Source: Firmicutes bacterium UBA1739 (lineage in GTDB: Bacteria > Bacillota > Clostridia > Peptostreptococcales > Anaerovoracaceae). From it: DNA of 32,746 nt. Location of the stretch: contig DCHZ01000011.1 of assembly GCA_002315385.1 (NCBI GenBank), positions 1 through 32,746 on the forward strand, given 5' to 3'. Made by a program: the position numbers and the translations under genes. Under the pieces are notes generated by a model. That model saw only the letters and a list, made by a program, of their open reading frames with translations, ran no database searches and had not been told where the DNA came from. Below are positions 1-7,473 of the stretch, piece after piece; the first letter of the stretch is position 1; every line of letters starts with the position of its first letter.

Positions 1-119
1 CTCCACAACTATTTTACACTAACCACAGAATTGTACGTTTTTGATACATTTATTACCGGTTCATTGTTATTATTTCCGGATTATTCTATTCCGGCTGAGT
101 CAGAGTCGTTTTTCCGGCA

Positions 120-148
120 TTGATAACAGCATCTAATATTGATATAAT
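120..148 (+). promoter_or_regulatory. Sigma-A type promoter of the TtcA-family gene
   Basis: TTGATA at 120-125 and TATAAT at 143-148 are separated by 17 bases, close to the vegetative consensus. The predicted start of transcription lies about 40 bases before the ATG at 195, and an AAGGAG ribosome-binding site lies at 184-189. The rest of 1-119 holds no gene that I can support; it has two TCCACA/ACCACA-like words near its start. Confidence 0.6.
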
Positions 149-194
149 ATGTTCGTTAATCAAAAAATACCGGGCAGAGTATTAAGGAGCGGAA

Positions 195-890
195 ATGAGA
201 AAAATATTAGGATGTATTAAAAGAGCACAGCAGAATTTTAATATGATATCCGATGGGGATGTTATCGGTGTAGGGGTATCCGGGGGAAAGGACAGTCTTA
301 CACTGCTTCATGCGCTGAACCTTTACAGAAACTTTGCTCCCGTATCCTATAGTCTTAAAGCAATCACCGTTGATATGGGTTTTGAAAGCTTCGATCTGGA
401 ATCGATCCGCAGGTTCTGTGCAGATGAGCAGGTTGAATTAATTGTTGAAAGCACACGAATGGGTGAGGTAATATTTAATGAGCGCAGGGAAAAAAATCCC
501 TGCAGCTTCTGTTCCCGTATGCGCAGAGGAATCCTCAATAAAATCTGTGACAGGGAAGCAGTTACAAAACTTGCCCTCGGGCATCACGGTGATGATATGC
601 TGGAATCATTTTTTATGAGTATTATTTTCGAAAGCCGAATCAATACCTTTCTTCCTGTTACAACATATGATCGTTCTGATGTCATCCAGATTCGCCCGCT
701 GATTTATGCCTGTGAAAAGGATATCGAAGCTGCCGCGGAAAACTCACATATTCCATCCATATGCAATCCCTGCCCCGCATCAGGTAATACAGAGCGGCAA
801 AAAGCAAAAAATCTTGTTGATGAAATTGAAAACCGATATCCCGGCTCCAGAGTTCATATGATAAACGCGCTCTGCCGGAGCACTTTTTAA
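195..890 (+). CDS. TtcA-family tRNA 2-thiocytidine synthetase-like PP-loop ATPase
   Basis: This 231-residue protein belongs to the PP-loop ATPase family that adenylates and thiolates tRNA; TtcA makes 2-thiocytidine at position 32 and is cytoplasmic. The PP-loop SGGKDS is at residues 29-34. A CxxC pair (C103, C106) and a second CxxC (C190, C193) match the cysteines that hold the iron-sulfur cluster in TtcA. The conserved LGHHGDD stretch is at about 128-134. The ATG at 195 has AAGGAG just upstream and a good promoter at 120-148. It is shorter than E. coli TtcA (about 310 residues), as many Gram-positive homologues are, so the exact modified base is inferred. The gene stands alone; the next plus-strand gene starts nearly 500 bases on. 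Confidence 0.85.
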   Translation: MRKILGCIKRAQQNFNMISDGDVIGVGVSGGKDSLTLLHALNLYRNFAPVSYSLKAITVDMGFESFDLESIRRFCADEQVELIVESTRMGEVIFNERREKNPCSFCSRMRRGILNKICDREAVTKLALGHHGDDMLESFFMSIIFESRINTFLPVTTYDRSDVIQIRPLIYACEKDIEAAAENSHIPSICNPCPASGNTERQKAKNLVDEIENRYPGSRVHMINALCRSTF

Positions 891-975
891 AATATTATGT
901 AAACCGCCTTTTCCGTTTTTGTTCGGAACAAGTTTCAACAGGCCAAAACCTTTATTTTTACACGTTTTTACAGAA

Positions 976-1123
976 TTTCCACAAAGACCCGAATTTTAAT
1001 CCACACCCTTTCCACAATTTCTGTGGATATTTAGTTTTTGTTTAAACGTTGAAATTTCAATGTTTTTCTTTATACGCTATATTTTAATCCACATGTTATC
1101 CACAATTATATCGCTTATTCACA
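976..1123. promoter_or_regulatory. Cluster of DnaA-box-like 9-mers with a 20-bp palindrome
   Basis: The AT-rich gap after the TtcA-family gene holds a perfect DnaA box TTATCCACA at 1096-1104. Relatives lie at 1115-1123 (TTATTCACA), 1085-1093 and 997-1005 (TAATCCACA), 1008-1016 (CTTTCCACA) and 976-984 (TTTCCACAA), with a reverse-strand copy at 1022-1030 (TGTGGATAT). A near-perfect 20-bp inverted repeat with GAAATTTC at its centre lies at 1045-1064. The words are seen directly; DnaA binding is inferred. No dnaA, dnaN, gyrase or rpmH gene is in view, and the strong minus-strand bias of the genes to the right does not suit a replication origin here. A DnaA-titration or DnaA-regulated site is the alternative. 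The rest of 891-1173 shows no gene. Confidence 0.45.
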
Positions 1124-1173
1124 AAAGAAATTCATGATTATTTAAAACCAGACGAAGCTTTGCTTCCTCTTCT

Positions 1174-1296
1174 TTATTTGAAATAAATCCGCACTCCACC
1201 AGAATCAACGTATAATACATCCGGCTTCAGCATAAGCACGGATATTAACAGCAGTCCCACTAAACTCAGAATAATTATTATTCTTTTTTCAGGCAT
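1174..1296 (-). CDS. Small single-span membrane protein (40 aa), unknown function
   Basis: I do not recognise this protein. From the ATG at 1296 it is 40 residues: a short charged start (MPEKR), a run of hydrophobic residues from about 6 to 28 that would span the membrane once, and a C-terminal tail rich in V, Y and G ending RIYFK. The start is chosen because AAAGAGGTG, a good ribosome-binding site, lies about 7 bases before it; the longer reading from 1368 has no such site. It is divergent from the AlaX gene, with 70 bases between the two starts. It is too short for confident coding statistics and could be chance, but site, start and membrane segment agree. Confidence 0.5.
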   Translation of the reverse strand: MPEKRIIIILSLVGLLLISVLMLKPDVLYVDSGGVRIYFK

Positions 1297-1366
1297 TCTT
1301 TTCACCTCTTTACTCAATAATATGCTATTATTAATTAACATAGTATTGATATGGGAGAAAAATGAC

Positions 1367-2533
1367 ATGACAGATAAATTATTTCAAAATCAGCCTTATT
1401 TGCGGGAGTGTACTGCTGAAGTGACGGAAATCCGTGATGACTGTATTATTCTGAACCGTACAATTTTTGCACCCGAGGCAGGGGGGCAAAGCAGTGATAC
1501 GGGATTCATCAATGATATCCCGATGCTCCATGCCTCGGAACACGACGGTCTTATTCTTCACAAAACAGCCGGCATTCCGGCAGGTATCGGACCAGGTTCA
1601 ACTGTTACCCTTAAACTTGACTGGGATCTGAGATTTGACCATATGCAAAACCACTGCGGAGAACATATTCTTTCCGGAATACTTTTCACCAGATACGGTG
1701 TTGAAAATAAAGGTTTTCATTTGGGGAGTGAGTTCTCCACGCTTGACGCGCAAATCAAAAATATGTCTGAGGAAATGCTTTCTGAGCTGGAGCGCGAAGC
1801 GAATCTTGCGGTTTTTTCCTCAATTCCGGTATCCGTTGACTTTGTTAATACAAAAGAGGAAGCCGAAAAATATACTTTGAGAAAACCGCTGAAAGTAAGT
1901 GAAAATATTTCCATAGTATCCATTCCGGGAATAGATTGCGTCGCCTGCTGCTGTCCCCATCCCGATAACACCTCCCGGGTCGGTATGATTAAAATAATCC
2001 GTGCCGAAAAATACAAAGGAATGACGAGAATATATTTTCTGTGCGGAATGAGAGCTTATGAAGATTATAAAAACAAACATGAAATAATCACAATATTGAA
2101 TAAAAAATACTCTTCTGACGAAAATAATCTTATTGAAAACATTAAAATACATGACAATAAAGCAAATTCCGTCCGACAGGAGCTCTATAGTATGAAATCC
2201 CGTTTCGCAGCAATTGAGGCGGAACGTCTGATATCTTCTTCGGAGAAAGCTGTAATCTTTGAATACGATGACCTTTCCCTTGAGGACCTGAAATTTTATG
2301 CAAAAAAAATATCGGAACAGACGGAGCTGCCGGTTATTCTGTCATCCACAGCCTGCAATACAGTCATTCTGACTCATTCCGGAAAAAGCAGACTTGAATG
2401 CGGCAGACTGGTAAAAGACTTTGCCTGCGGTTTCGGCGGAAAAGGCGGCGGCAGCAATACTCTTGCACAGGCACTCTTTTCCGATACCGAAGTAATGCGT
2501 AATTTCGTAAAAATTGCTTTTATGTCACTTTGA
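1367..2533 (+). CDS. Alanyl-tRNA editing protein, AlaX-L type with DHHA1 domain
   Basis: This 388-residue protein is a free-standing relative of the editing half of alanyl-tRNA synthetase. Such proteins hydrolyse Ser- or Gly-tRNA(Ala) made in error. The N-terminal barrel holds APEAGGQSSDTG (about 35-46), the form of the usual PEGGGQ-DTG motif. The zinc site is built from H96 and H100 (NHCGEH) and from C194 and H198 (CVACCCPH). The usual CGGTH is CCCPH here, an unusual replacement of two glycines by cysteines. A coiled linker follows (about 255-305), then a DHHA1 domain ending in the glycine-rich CGFGGKGGGSN. The ATG at 1367 is preferred over upstream starts because GGGAG lies 9 bases before it. 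It is first of three plus-strand genes, 28 bases from the next. Confidence 0.87.
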   Translation: MTDKLFQNQPYLRECTAEVTEIRDDCIILNRTIFAPEAGGQSSDTGFINDIPMLHASEHDGLILHKTAGIPAGIGPGSTVTLKLDWDLRFDHMQNHCGEHILSGILFTRYGVENKGFHLGSEFSTLDAQIKNMSEEMLSELEREANLAVFSSIPVSVDFVNTKEEAEKYTLRKPLKVSENISIVSIPGIDCVACCCPHPDNTSRVGMIKIIRAEKYKGMTRIYFLCGMRAYEDYKNKHEIITILNKKYSSDENNLIENIKIHDNKANSVRQELYSMKSRFAAIEAERLISSSEKAVIFEYDDLSLEDLKFYAKKISEQTELPVILSSTACNTVILTHSGKSRLECGRLVKDFACGFGGKGGGSNTLAQALFSDTEVMRNFVKIAFMSL

Positions 2534-2561
2534 TCACTGTGTTTATTTACAAGGAGGAGTT

Positions 2562-2825
2562 ATGGAATCCCAGGAAACAAGAGTTGCCATTATCAGTATA
2601 ATTGTGGAAAATCCCGATGCCGCAGAAAAGATAAACGAATATCTTCATGATTACAACAATTATATAATAGGCCGGATGGGGCTGCCTTACAGAGATAAAA
2701 ACATTCGAATAATAAGCGTGGCTATAGACGCACCCCGGAATTACATCAATACTCTGGCGGGAAAAATCGGGAGACTGTCCGGAGTATATGCGAAAACGGT
2801 ATATTCCGGAATAAAATCCGAATAG
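2562..2825 (+). CDS. TM1266-family putative regulator of iron-only hydrogenase systems
   Basis: This 87-residue protein matches the small ferredoxin-like-fold family typified by Thermotoga TM1266, often found beside iron-only hydrogenase genes and resembling the C-terminal domain of NikR. Visible signatures are the first strand RVAIISIIVEN, a helix EKINEYLHDY, GRMGLPYRDKNIRIISVAI in the middle, and LAGKIGRLSGVYAKTVYS at the end. There is no helix-turn-helix, so any regulatory role must act through a partner or ligand. The ATG at 2562 follows AAGGAGGAG with ideal spacing; earlier starts overlap the AlaX gene. It sits between the AlaX and MobA-like genes. No hydrogenase gene is in view, so its partner is unknown here. 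Confidence 0.85.
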   Translation: MESQETRVAIISIIVENPDAAEKINEYLHDYNNYIIGRMGLPYRDKNIRIISVAIDAPRNYINTLAGKIGRLSGVYAKTVYSGIKSE

Positions 2826-2863
2826 GCTCAAAGGTCTTATTAAAATCTACAGGAGATAACGTC

Positions 2864-3778
2864 ATGAAAATCTTTCTTACAGGAGAAAAAAATATTGATA
2901 AGAACCCGGTCATAAGTCTTACAGTCAGACTTCTGTCGGAAAACACCGGGGATTTTCATTCTGACAGCTGTGACCTCATAATTATGGATGATGAGTATTT
3001 TTCTGAAAAAGACTCTCCCGGATTCCGGAGCCGTGTTTTCGGCCTTCTTGAAACCCGAAATAATGTATTGGGAATTCTTCCGGATGAGATTCCGCAATTG
3101 TCATCCGGAATCTCTGAAATGAAAGACGTTTTACTGATTCGGGTAACAGAGGATAACCTGCATCTTCTTCCCGAAATTCTTGCCGGATGTATCCTTCATC
3201 AGAGAAACCTCGCCGCTATTATTATGGCTTCCGGTCACAGCAAACGCTTCGGCTCCAACAAACTACTGACCGGATTCCGCGGCAAACCGCTTATTGAGAA
3301 TCTCATGGAAAAAATTCCATCGGCATTGTTTTCCGAAGTATGTGTTGTATCTATCTATGATGAAATCCTTGATCTGTGTGAAAAATACCGCATAAAACCG
3401 GTTAGAAATACCGATATCACTGACGATATTTCAGTTACAATCAGAACCGGTCTGGAAAATATCGACAGAAATGTTAAAGGATGTATGTTTATTGTAGGAG
3501 ATCAGCCCTTATTGAAAAGCGAGACTATAATGAAGCTTGCATCCCGGTTCTATAATAATCCGGACAGAATCTGTCTGCTTAATTCAGACGGCCGGAGAGG
3601 AAACCCGGTGGTTTTTCCGAATTCGCTTTTCCATGAGCTTATGTCTCTGCAAAACCATCAGAGCGGCAGATCTGTCATCGCAAACCACCCCGATGAAATA
3701 ACAGAATGCAGCATAAGTGACAGCCGGGAACTGCTGGATGCGGACTTCCCGGCAGATCTCAGGAAGCTTATGTGCTGA
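2864..3778 (+). CDS. MobA/MocA-like nucleotidyltransferase with degenerate THEP1-like N-terminal domain
   Basis: The C-terminal two thirds (about 117-304) is a MobA-like NTP transferase, the family that attaches CMP or GMP to molybdopterin. It has IIMASGHSKRFGSNKLL at 119-135, a form of the LAAGxSxRMGxxK nucleotide loop, and VGDQPLL at 211-217 for metal binding. Residues 1-112 look like a shortened THEP1-type P-loop NTPase. The opening MKIFLTGE fits the first strand, but the P-loop residues are replaced (GEKNIDKNP, no GKT). CDLIIMDDEYF resembles the Walker B strand, and VLLIRVTEDNLHLLPEIL fits the family's end. This domain comparison is from memory and is inference. AGGAGA lies before the ATG, and the gene is 38 bases after the TM1266-like gene. 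Substrate is not settled by sequence. Confidence 0.78.
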   Translation: MKIFLTGEKNIDKNPVISLTVRLLSENTGDFHSDSCDLIIMDDEYFSEKDSPGFRSRVFGLLETRNNVLGILPDEIPQLSSGISEMKDVLLIRVTEDNLHLLPEILAGCILHQRNLAAIIMASGHSKRFGSNKLLTGFRGKPLIENLMEKIPSALFSEVCVVSIYDEILDLCEKYRIKPVRNTDITDDISVTIRTGLENIDRNVKGCMFIVGDQPLLKSETIMKLASRFYNNPDRICLLNSDGRRGNPVVFPNSLFHELMSLQNHQSGRSVIANHPDEITECSISDSRELLDADFPADLRKLMC

Positions 3779-3790
3779 AAATCGCTACGG

Positions 3791-4573
3791 CTACACATAT
3801 TTACCGTATTTTATGTATATCCTGTCTTTTCTGCTTCGTCCGCCCTCTTCAAGAATCACGGCTTTACCCTTACCACGATACACGATTACATCATCCGGAA
3901 TGATCCGGTAATCGACTTTGTCAATCTGTCTGTGATTGACAAACACCAGTCCCGCTTTCACCGCATTGGCTGCGGCGGTTCTGGATAATCCGAATATTGA
4001 TGCGGCAATTGTATCCAGTCTCATTGATGCCACGGTATCGCTTTTGGTAATCATTTTCGATTCCGTCTGCCTGATATCACACAGCTTTATTTCATGCACA
4101 CTCAATTCGGCATGTCCGGCTTTTGAAAAATTATTGATTATATAATCACTGATTTCTTTCATAACAACAATATCCGCACCTTCGGCATTCACCAGAATAT
4201 CTCCGACAACTTCCCGTTTTATGCCGAGTCCAAGTATCGCACCCAGATAATCCCGATGTGTCAGCTTACCGCTTCCGGATAAACAGGTAACTCTGACCGC
4301 AGTCAGTGGATTGTCTTCCGAATTTTCATCGGAATCATCTCCCAGAACCGATTCCGCCGAAATATAGTCCGGTATCAGAACCATACAGCAGCGCTCTGCA
4401 TTATCGTATCCTCCGTAGAAAACCGCATTGTTTATATGATTCTTTTTTACATATATTTCTGCCATTGAGCGCCGGTTCATATCAAAAAAAGCGGTATTGG
4501 TGACCATGTACCGCTCTTCACATTGCTTTATTTTATCTTCTATTCCCGCTATTAAGTATTTTTCTTCATTCAT
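3791..4573 (-). CDS. ylmH: YlmH-like RNA-binding S4-domain protein
   Basis: This 260-residue protein matches YlmH, an S4-domain protein of Gram-positive bacteria that binds the 50S subunit and is related to the ribosome quality-control factor RqcP. The first part contains GGYDNAERCCMVLIPDY, typical of the YlmH N-terminal domain, then HRDYLGAILGLGIKREVVGDILV. The S4 RNA-binding domain follows at about 175-240, with SMRLDTIAASIFGLSRTAA and GLVFVNHRQIDK. The ATG at 4573 overlaps the end of ctpA by 8 bases, so translation is probably coupled; an upstream start at 4627 would lie deep in ctpA. It is the last gene of the minus-strand ftsE operon, whereas in many Firmicutes ylmH lies beside sepF in the division cluster. 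Its end is 12 bases from the convergent MobA-like gene. Confidence 0.88.
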   Translation of the reverse strand: MNEEKYLIAGIEDKIKQCEERYMVTNTAFFDMNRRSMAEIYVKKNHINNAVFYGGYDNAERCCMVLIPDYISAESVLGDDSDENSEDNPLTAVRVTCLSGSGKLTHRDYLGAILGLGIKREVVGDILVNAEGADIVVMKEISDYIINNFSKAGHAELSVHEIKLCDIRQTESKMITKSDTVASMRLDTIAASIFGLSRTAAANAVKAGLVFVNHRQIDKVDYRIIPDDVIVYRGKGKAVILEEGGRSRKDRIYIKYGKYV

Positions 4574-5774
4574 TGTTTTTCCCAAGCAGCTCTTCCACCG
4601 CCGCTTCCAGCTGACTGTCATGAACAATAACCCCGTCCCTGACGTCCGAATCCTTTAATTCAACTACTTTATCCGGTGTAATTCCTTTTTCGTGAATCAC
4701 AACACCCTCCGGGCCAAAATACTGTGCTGTGGTAATTTCAATGCCTGCCCCGCTTTTAAGCTTCCATGTATTCTGAGTGATACCCTTGCCGTAGGTCTGA
4801 GTTCCGATAATAACACCTTCTCTGTTACCCTGAACGCCTGCGGTAAGAATCTCCGAAGCGCTGGCACTGCCGCCGTTAACAAGAATTACATATTTCAGTT
4901 TCGTTCTTCCGTCCTCGGCATTGTGGTAGGTCCTTTTTCCTTTTCCGTCCTCCATATACACAATCGTACCTTCATCCATCAGCATATCAGCTATTTTCAG
5001 CGACTCGTCCACCAGACCGCCACCGTTGTTTCTCAGATCTATAATCAGACCTTTCGCATCGCTTTTTTCAATTTCTGTAAGTGCATCCTTAAACTGAGAT
5101 GCTGTATTTTGTGTAAAAGAGGATATGCGTATATAACCTGTTCCGTCATCTCTGATTTCCGAGGTTACCGAAATATCAGAAATAGGACTTCTTGTCAGTT
5201 TATATTCTTTAAGGCTTCCGTTTCTTGAAACAACAATTTCCACAGTACTTCCCCGTTTGCCGCGAATTGCCAGCACCGCCTGATTGAAATTATCTCCGTT
5301 ATATTTATTTCCGTTTACGGCTACCAGAAGATCCCCGCTTTTTATCCCCGCTTTTTGAGCCGGAGAATCATCTACTACAGAAATCACTTCAATATAATTA
5401 TCATCCGTTACACTCATAACCACACCGATTCCGTCAAAGGTTCCCGAATATGTTTCAATCAGCTTCTCATACTCTTCCTTTGTCAGATATCTTGTATAAG
5501 GATCTCCGCTTCCGCTGAAAAGTCCTTTATAAAGGCCTTCCTGTACTGCTTTTTCATCCAGAGGTTTATAAAAATTATCTTTCAGAAAAACATACAGCTC
5601 ATTCACAGATTTATATCTTTCAGCGGTCGTCTTTAACTCATCATAATCCTTCTGAGATACAAAAACCTTATCTCCTATGCCTATGTTGAAGAGCATCATA
5701 GCACTTACAGCCGCAACAAAGCCCGCAACAAAAGTAATACAACCGACTGCAATTAACTTTTTTTTGCCTCCCAT
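4566..5774 (-). CDS. ctpA: C-terminal processing protease CtpA/CtpB, S41 family, with PDZ domain
   Basis: This 402-residue S41 serine protease acts outside the membrane, cutting or degrading exported proteins from their C-terminal end. A signal anchor spans about residues 7-30. The PDZ domain lies at about 107-185 (GTFDGIGVVM, SPAQKAGIKSGDLLVAVNG). The protease core follows, with GLIIDLRNNGGG at 242-253, the serine segment GGSASASEI (likely nucleophile S305) and the lysine in TYGKGI (K330). The 25-residue gap between them equals that of the known Ser-Lys dyad in algal D1 processing protease. The start codon overlaps the recJ stop (TAATG), with AGAAGGAG inside the end of recJ. Lying two genes after the M23 hydrolase, it may process that enzyme; this is inference. 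Confidence 0.92.
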   Translation of the reverse strand: MGGKKKLIAVGCITFVAGFVAAVSAMMLFNIGIGDKVFVSQKDYDELKTTAERYKSVNELYVFLKDNFYKPLDEKAVQEGLYKGLFSGSGDPYTRYLTKEEYEKLIETYSGTFDGIGVVMSVTDDNYIEVISVVDDSPAQKAGIKSGDLLVAVNGNKYNGDNFNQAVLAIRGKRGSTVEIVVSRNGSLKEYKLTRSPISDISVTSEIRDDGTGYIRISSFTQNTASQFKDALTEIEKSDAKGLIIDLRNNGGGLVDESLKIADMLMDEGTIVYMEDGKGKRTYHNAEDGRTKLKYVILVNGGSASASEILTAGVQGNREGVIIGTQTYGKGITQNTWKLKSGAGIEITTAQYFGPEGVVIHEKGITPDKVVELKDSDVRDGVIVHDSQLEAAVEELLGKNNE

Positions 5775-7465
5775 TATTTACTCCTTCTGAAATCCACCGG
5801 TATGAATTGTATATTATATTCTCCGCCGCGATAATTCATGTTTATTCTTCCCGCAAAATCAAACAGTTTTCCCTCCGTCGAAATGCCGCGGAAAAGACTT
5901 TCACCATTAAACATAATACACTCTAAACGGTTTCCCTTCATATCTCTTACGGAAAACCTGCAGTGTTCTTTTTCTCTTCCCACAAACTTAAGAAACTCAA
6001 TGTATACCTTTTCTATAAGAAATACCGGTCTGGGATTGCTTTGTCCGAAAGGCTCCATGCTTTCCAGCATCCATCCAAACGCATTATCCGCATCCTCGAT
6101 TCTGAGAATTCCGTCAATATTCAAAACCTCATCCATAAGCTCCGGATTATTGTTTTTCATAATTTCTATTTCCGATTCGAGTCCAAGCTTGAATTTTCCC
6201 AGATTAGTGTAAGCGATTGAAAAACCGCAGGCAGCTTTATGACCTCCGTAACCCAGCAGAAGCTTCTCCTGGGTTTTCAGCAGTTCATACAGATTTATTG
6301 AATCGATGCTTCTTCCGGTACCCTTCAATGCCCCGATTTCCTCATTATCCGTTACAATCAGTGCCGGTCTGTTATATTCTTCTTTAAGCTTACCTGCAAC
6401 TATTCCGGCAACTCCCTCATGAATATCACAGTCATGTACAAGAATAACATTGTTTATCGTTTCTTTTTTCAATGCTTTTTTTGCATTTTCAAATCCCTGC
6501 ATTTGAAGTGTTTTTCTGAGATTATTGTTTTCCACCAGCCGCTCCGACAGTTTCTCCGCGTCATTTTCATTGTCTGCCAGCAGAAGCTTTATCCCGGATT
6601 CCGCAGAATTAATTCTTCCTCCTGCATTAATATGCGGACCGATCACAAAAGCAATATCCGATGCTGTTATACTTTTGTCGCTTAATCCGACAGCTGATAT
6701 CAGCATTCTCAGACCCGGTCTTCTTCTGTGATTTATTTCTCTTAATCCGTATTTTATAAGAGTTCTGTTTTCGCCCAGCAATGGAACGATATCCGCAACA
6801 GTTGCCGTAGCAACCAGATCCAGCCCTTTTCGTATAGTATTTTTATCCAGGTTAAAGGTTCTCTGCAGTGCCTGAATTAGTTTATATGCAACACCGCAGC
6901 CGCACAGCTCTTTAAACGGATACGGACACTCCGGCTGCTTGGGATTTATTACTATACTGTCAGGTATTCTTTCTCCCACCGTATGGTGATCGGTAATAAT
7001 AATATCCATGCCCAGCTTTTTGGCATACTCTACCTCATCATATGACGATATGCCGCAATCCACAGATATAACAAGATCCGCTCCCCGGTTCTTTATTTTT
7101 TCCAGAGCCCCTTTGTTTATTCCATAGCCCTCATTATGCCGAACCGGAACATACCACATCAGATTGTCTGTAAGATTTCTCAAAAACTCAAAAACGAGAC
7201 ATATGGCCGTAACTCCGTCAACATCATAGTCCCCGTAGATACAGATTTTACTGTCTCTTTCAATATGCTCTTTAATTTTTTCCACTGCACTGCGAATTCC
7301 TTTCATAAGAAACGGATCGTAAGTACGCTTGGGGCTGTCTGATAAAAATTCTTTTACGTCTTCTTCTCCTGTTACTCCTCTGATGCCTAGCAGTGCCGTA
7401 ATATTCGGATGAATTCCCTCTATTTGAGGGAATTCATCGCTTTTGTTTAATACCCATTTTTTCAT
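5774..7465 (-). CDS. recJ: Single-stranded-DNA-specific 5'-3' exonuclease RecJ
   Basis: RecJ degrades single-stranded DNA from the 5' end in recombination and mismatch or base-excision repair. The 563-residue protein shows the DHH phosphoesterase motifs in order: DYDVDG (79-84), SVDCGIS (134-140), DHH (159-161) and ATATVADIVPL (220-230). GGHKAACGFS (407-416) marks the DHHA1 domain, and a C-terminal oligonucleotide-binding domain ends with YNIQFIPVDFRRSK. The size fits RecJ proteins. I start at the ATG at 7465, which follows the hydrolase stop by 8 bases and has GGTGAG at a suitable distance; the longer reading from 7507 would overlap the hydrolase. It is coupled to ctpA by a TAATG overlap. 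Its place between two cell-wall genes looks like a shared-transcript arrangement rather than a shared pathway. Confidence 0.94.
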   Translation of the reverse strand: MKKWVLNKSDEFPQIEGIHPNITALLGIRGVTGEEDVKEFLSDSPKRTYDPFLMKGIRSAVEKIKEHIERDSKICIYGDYDVDGVTAICLVFEFLRNLTDNLMWYVPVRHNEGYGINKGALEKIKNRGADLVISVDCGISSYDEVEYAKKLGMDIIITDHHTVGERIPDSIVINPKQPECPYPFKELCGCGVAYKLIQALQRTFNLDKNTIRKGLDLVATATVADIVPLLGENRTLIKYGLREINHRRRPGLRMLISAVGLSDKSITASDIAFVIGPHINAGGRINSAESGIKLLLADNENDAEKLSERLVENNNLRKTLQMQGFENAKKALKKETINNVILVHDCDIHEGVAGIVAGKLKEEYNRPALIVTDNEEIGALKGTGRSIDSINLYELLKTQEKLLLGYGGHKAACGFSIAYTNLGKFKLGLESEIEIMKNNNPELMDEVLNIDGILRIEDADNAFGWMLESMEPFGQSNPRPVFLIEKVYIEFLKFVGREKEHCRFSVRDMKGNRLECIMFNGESLFRGISTEGKLFDFAGRINMNYRGGEYNIQFIPVDFRRSK

Positions 7466-7473
7466 TTGCCGAC

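Noticed and set aside
891..1173. The main chromosomal origin oriC
   Set aside because: DnaA-like boxes are dense, but no dnaA, dnaN, recF, gyrB, rpmH or parAB gene is near, and genes to the right lie mostly on the minus strand, opposite to what an origin at this point would favour.
4692..5228. Plus-strand open frame of 178 codons opposite ctpA
   Set aside because: The minus strand encodes the full PDZ-protease with catalytic residues; the plus-strand protein has no recognisable features.
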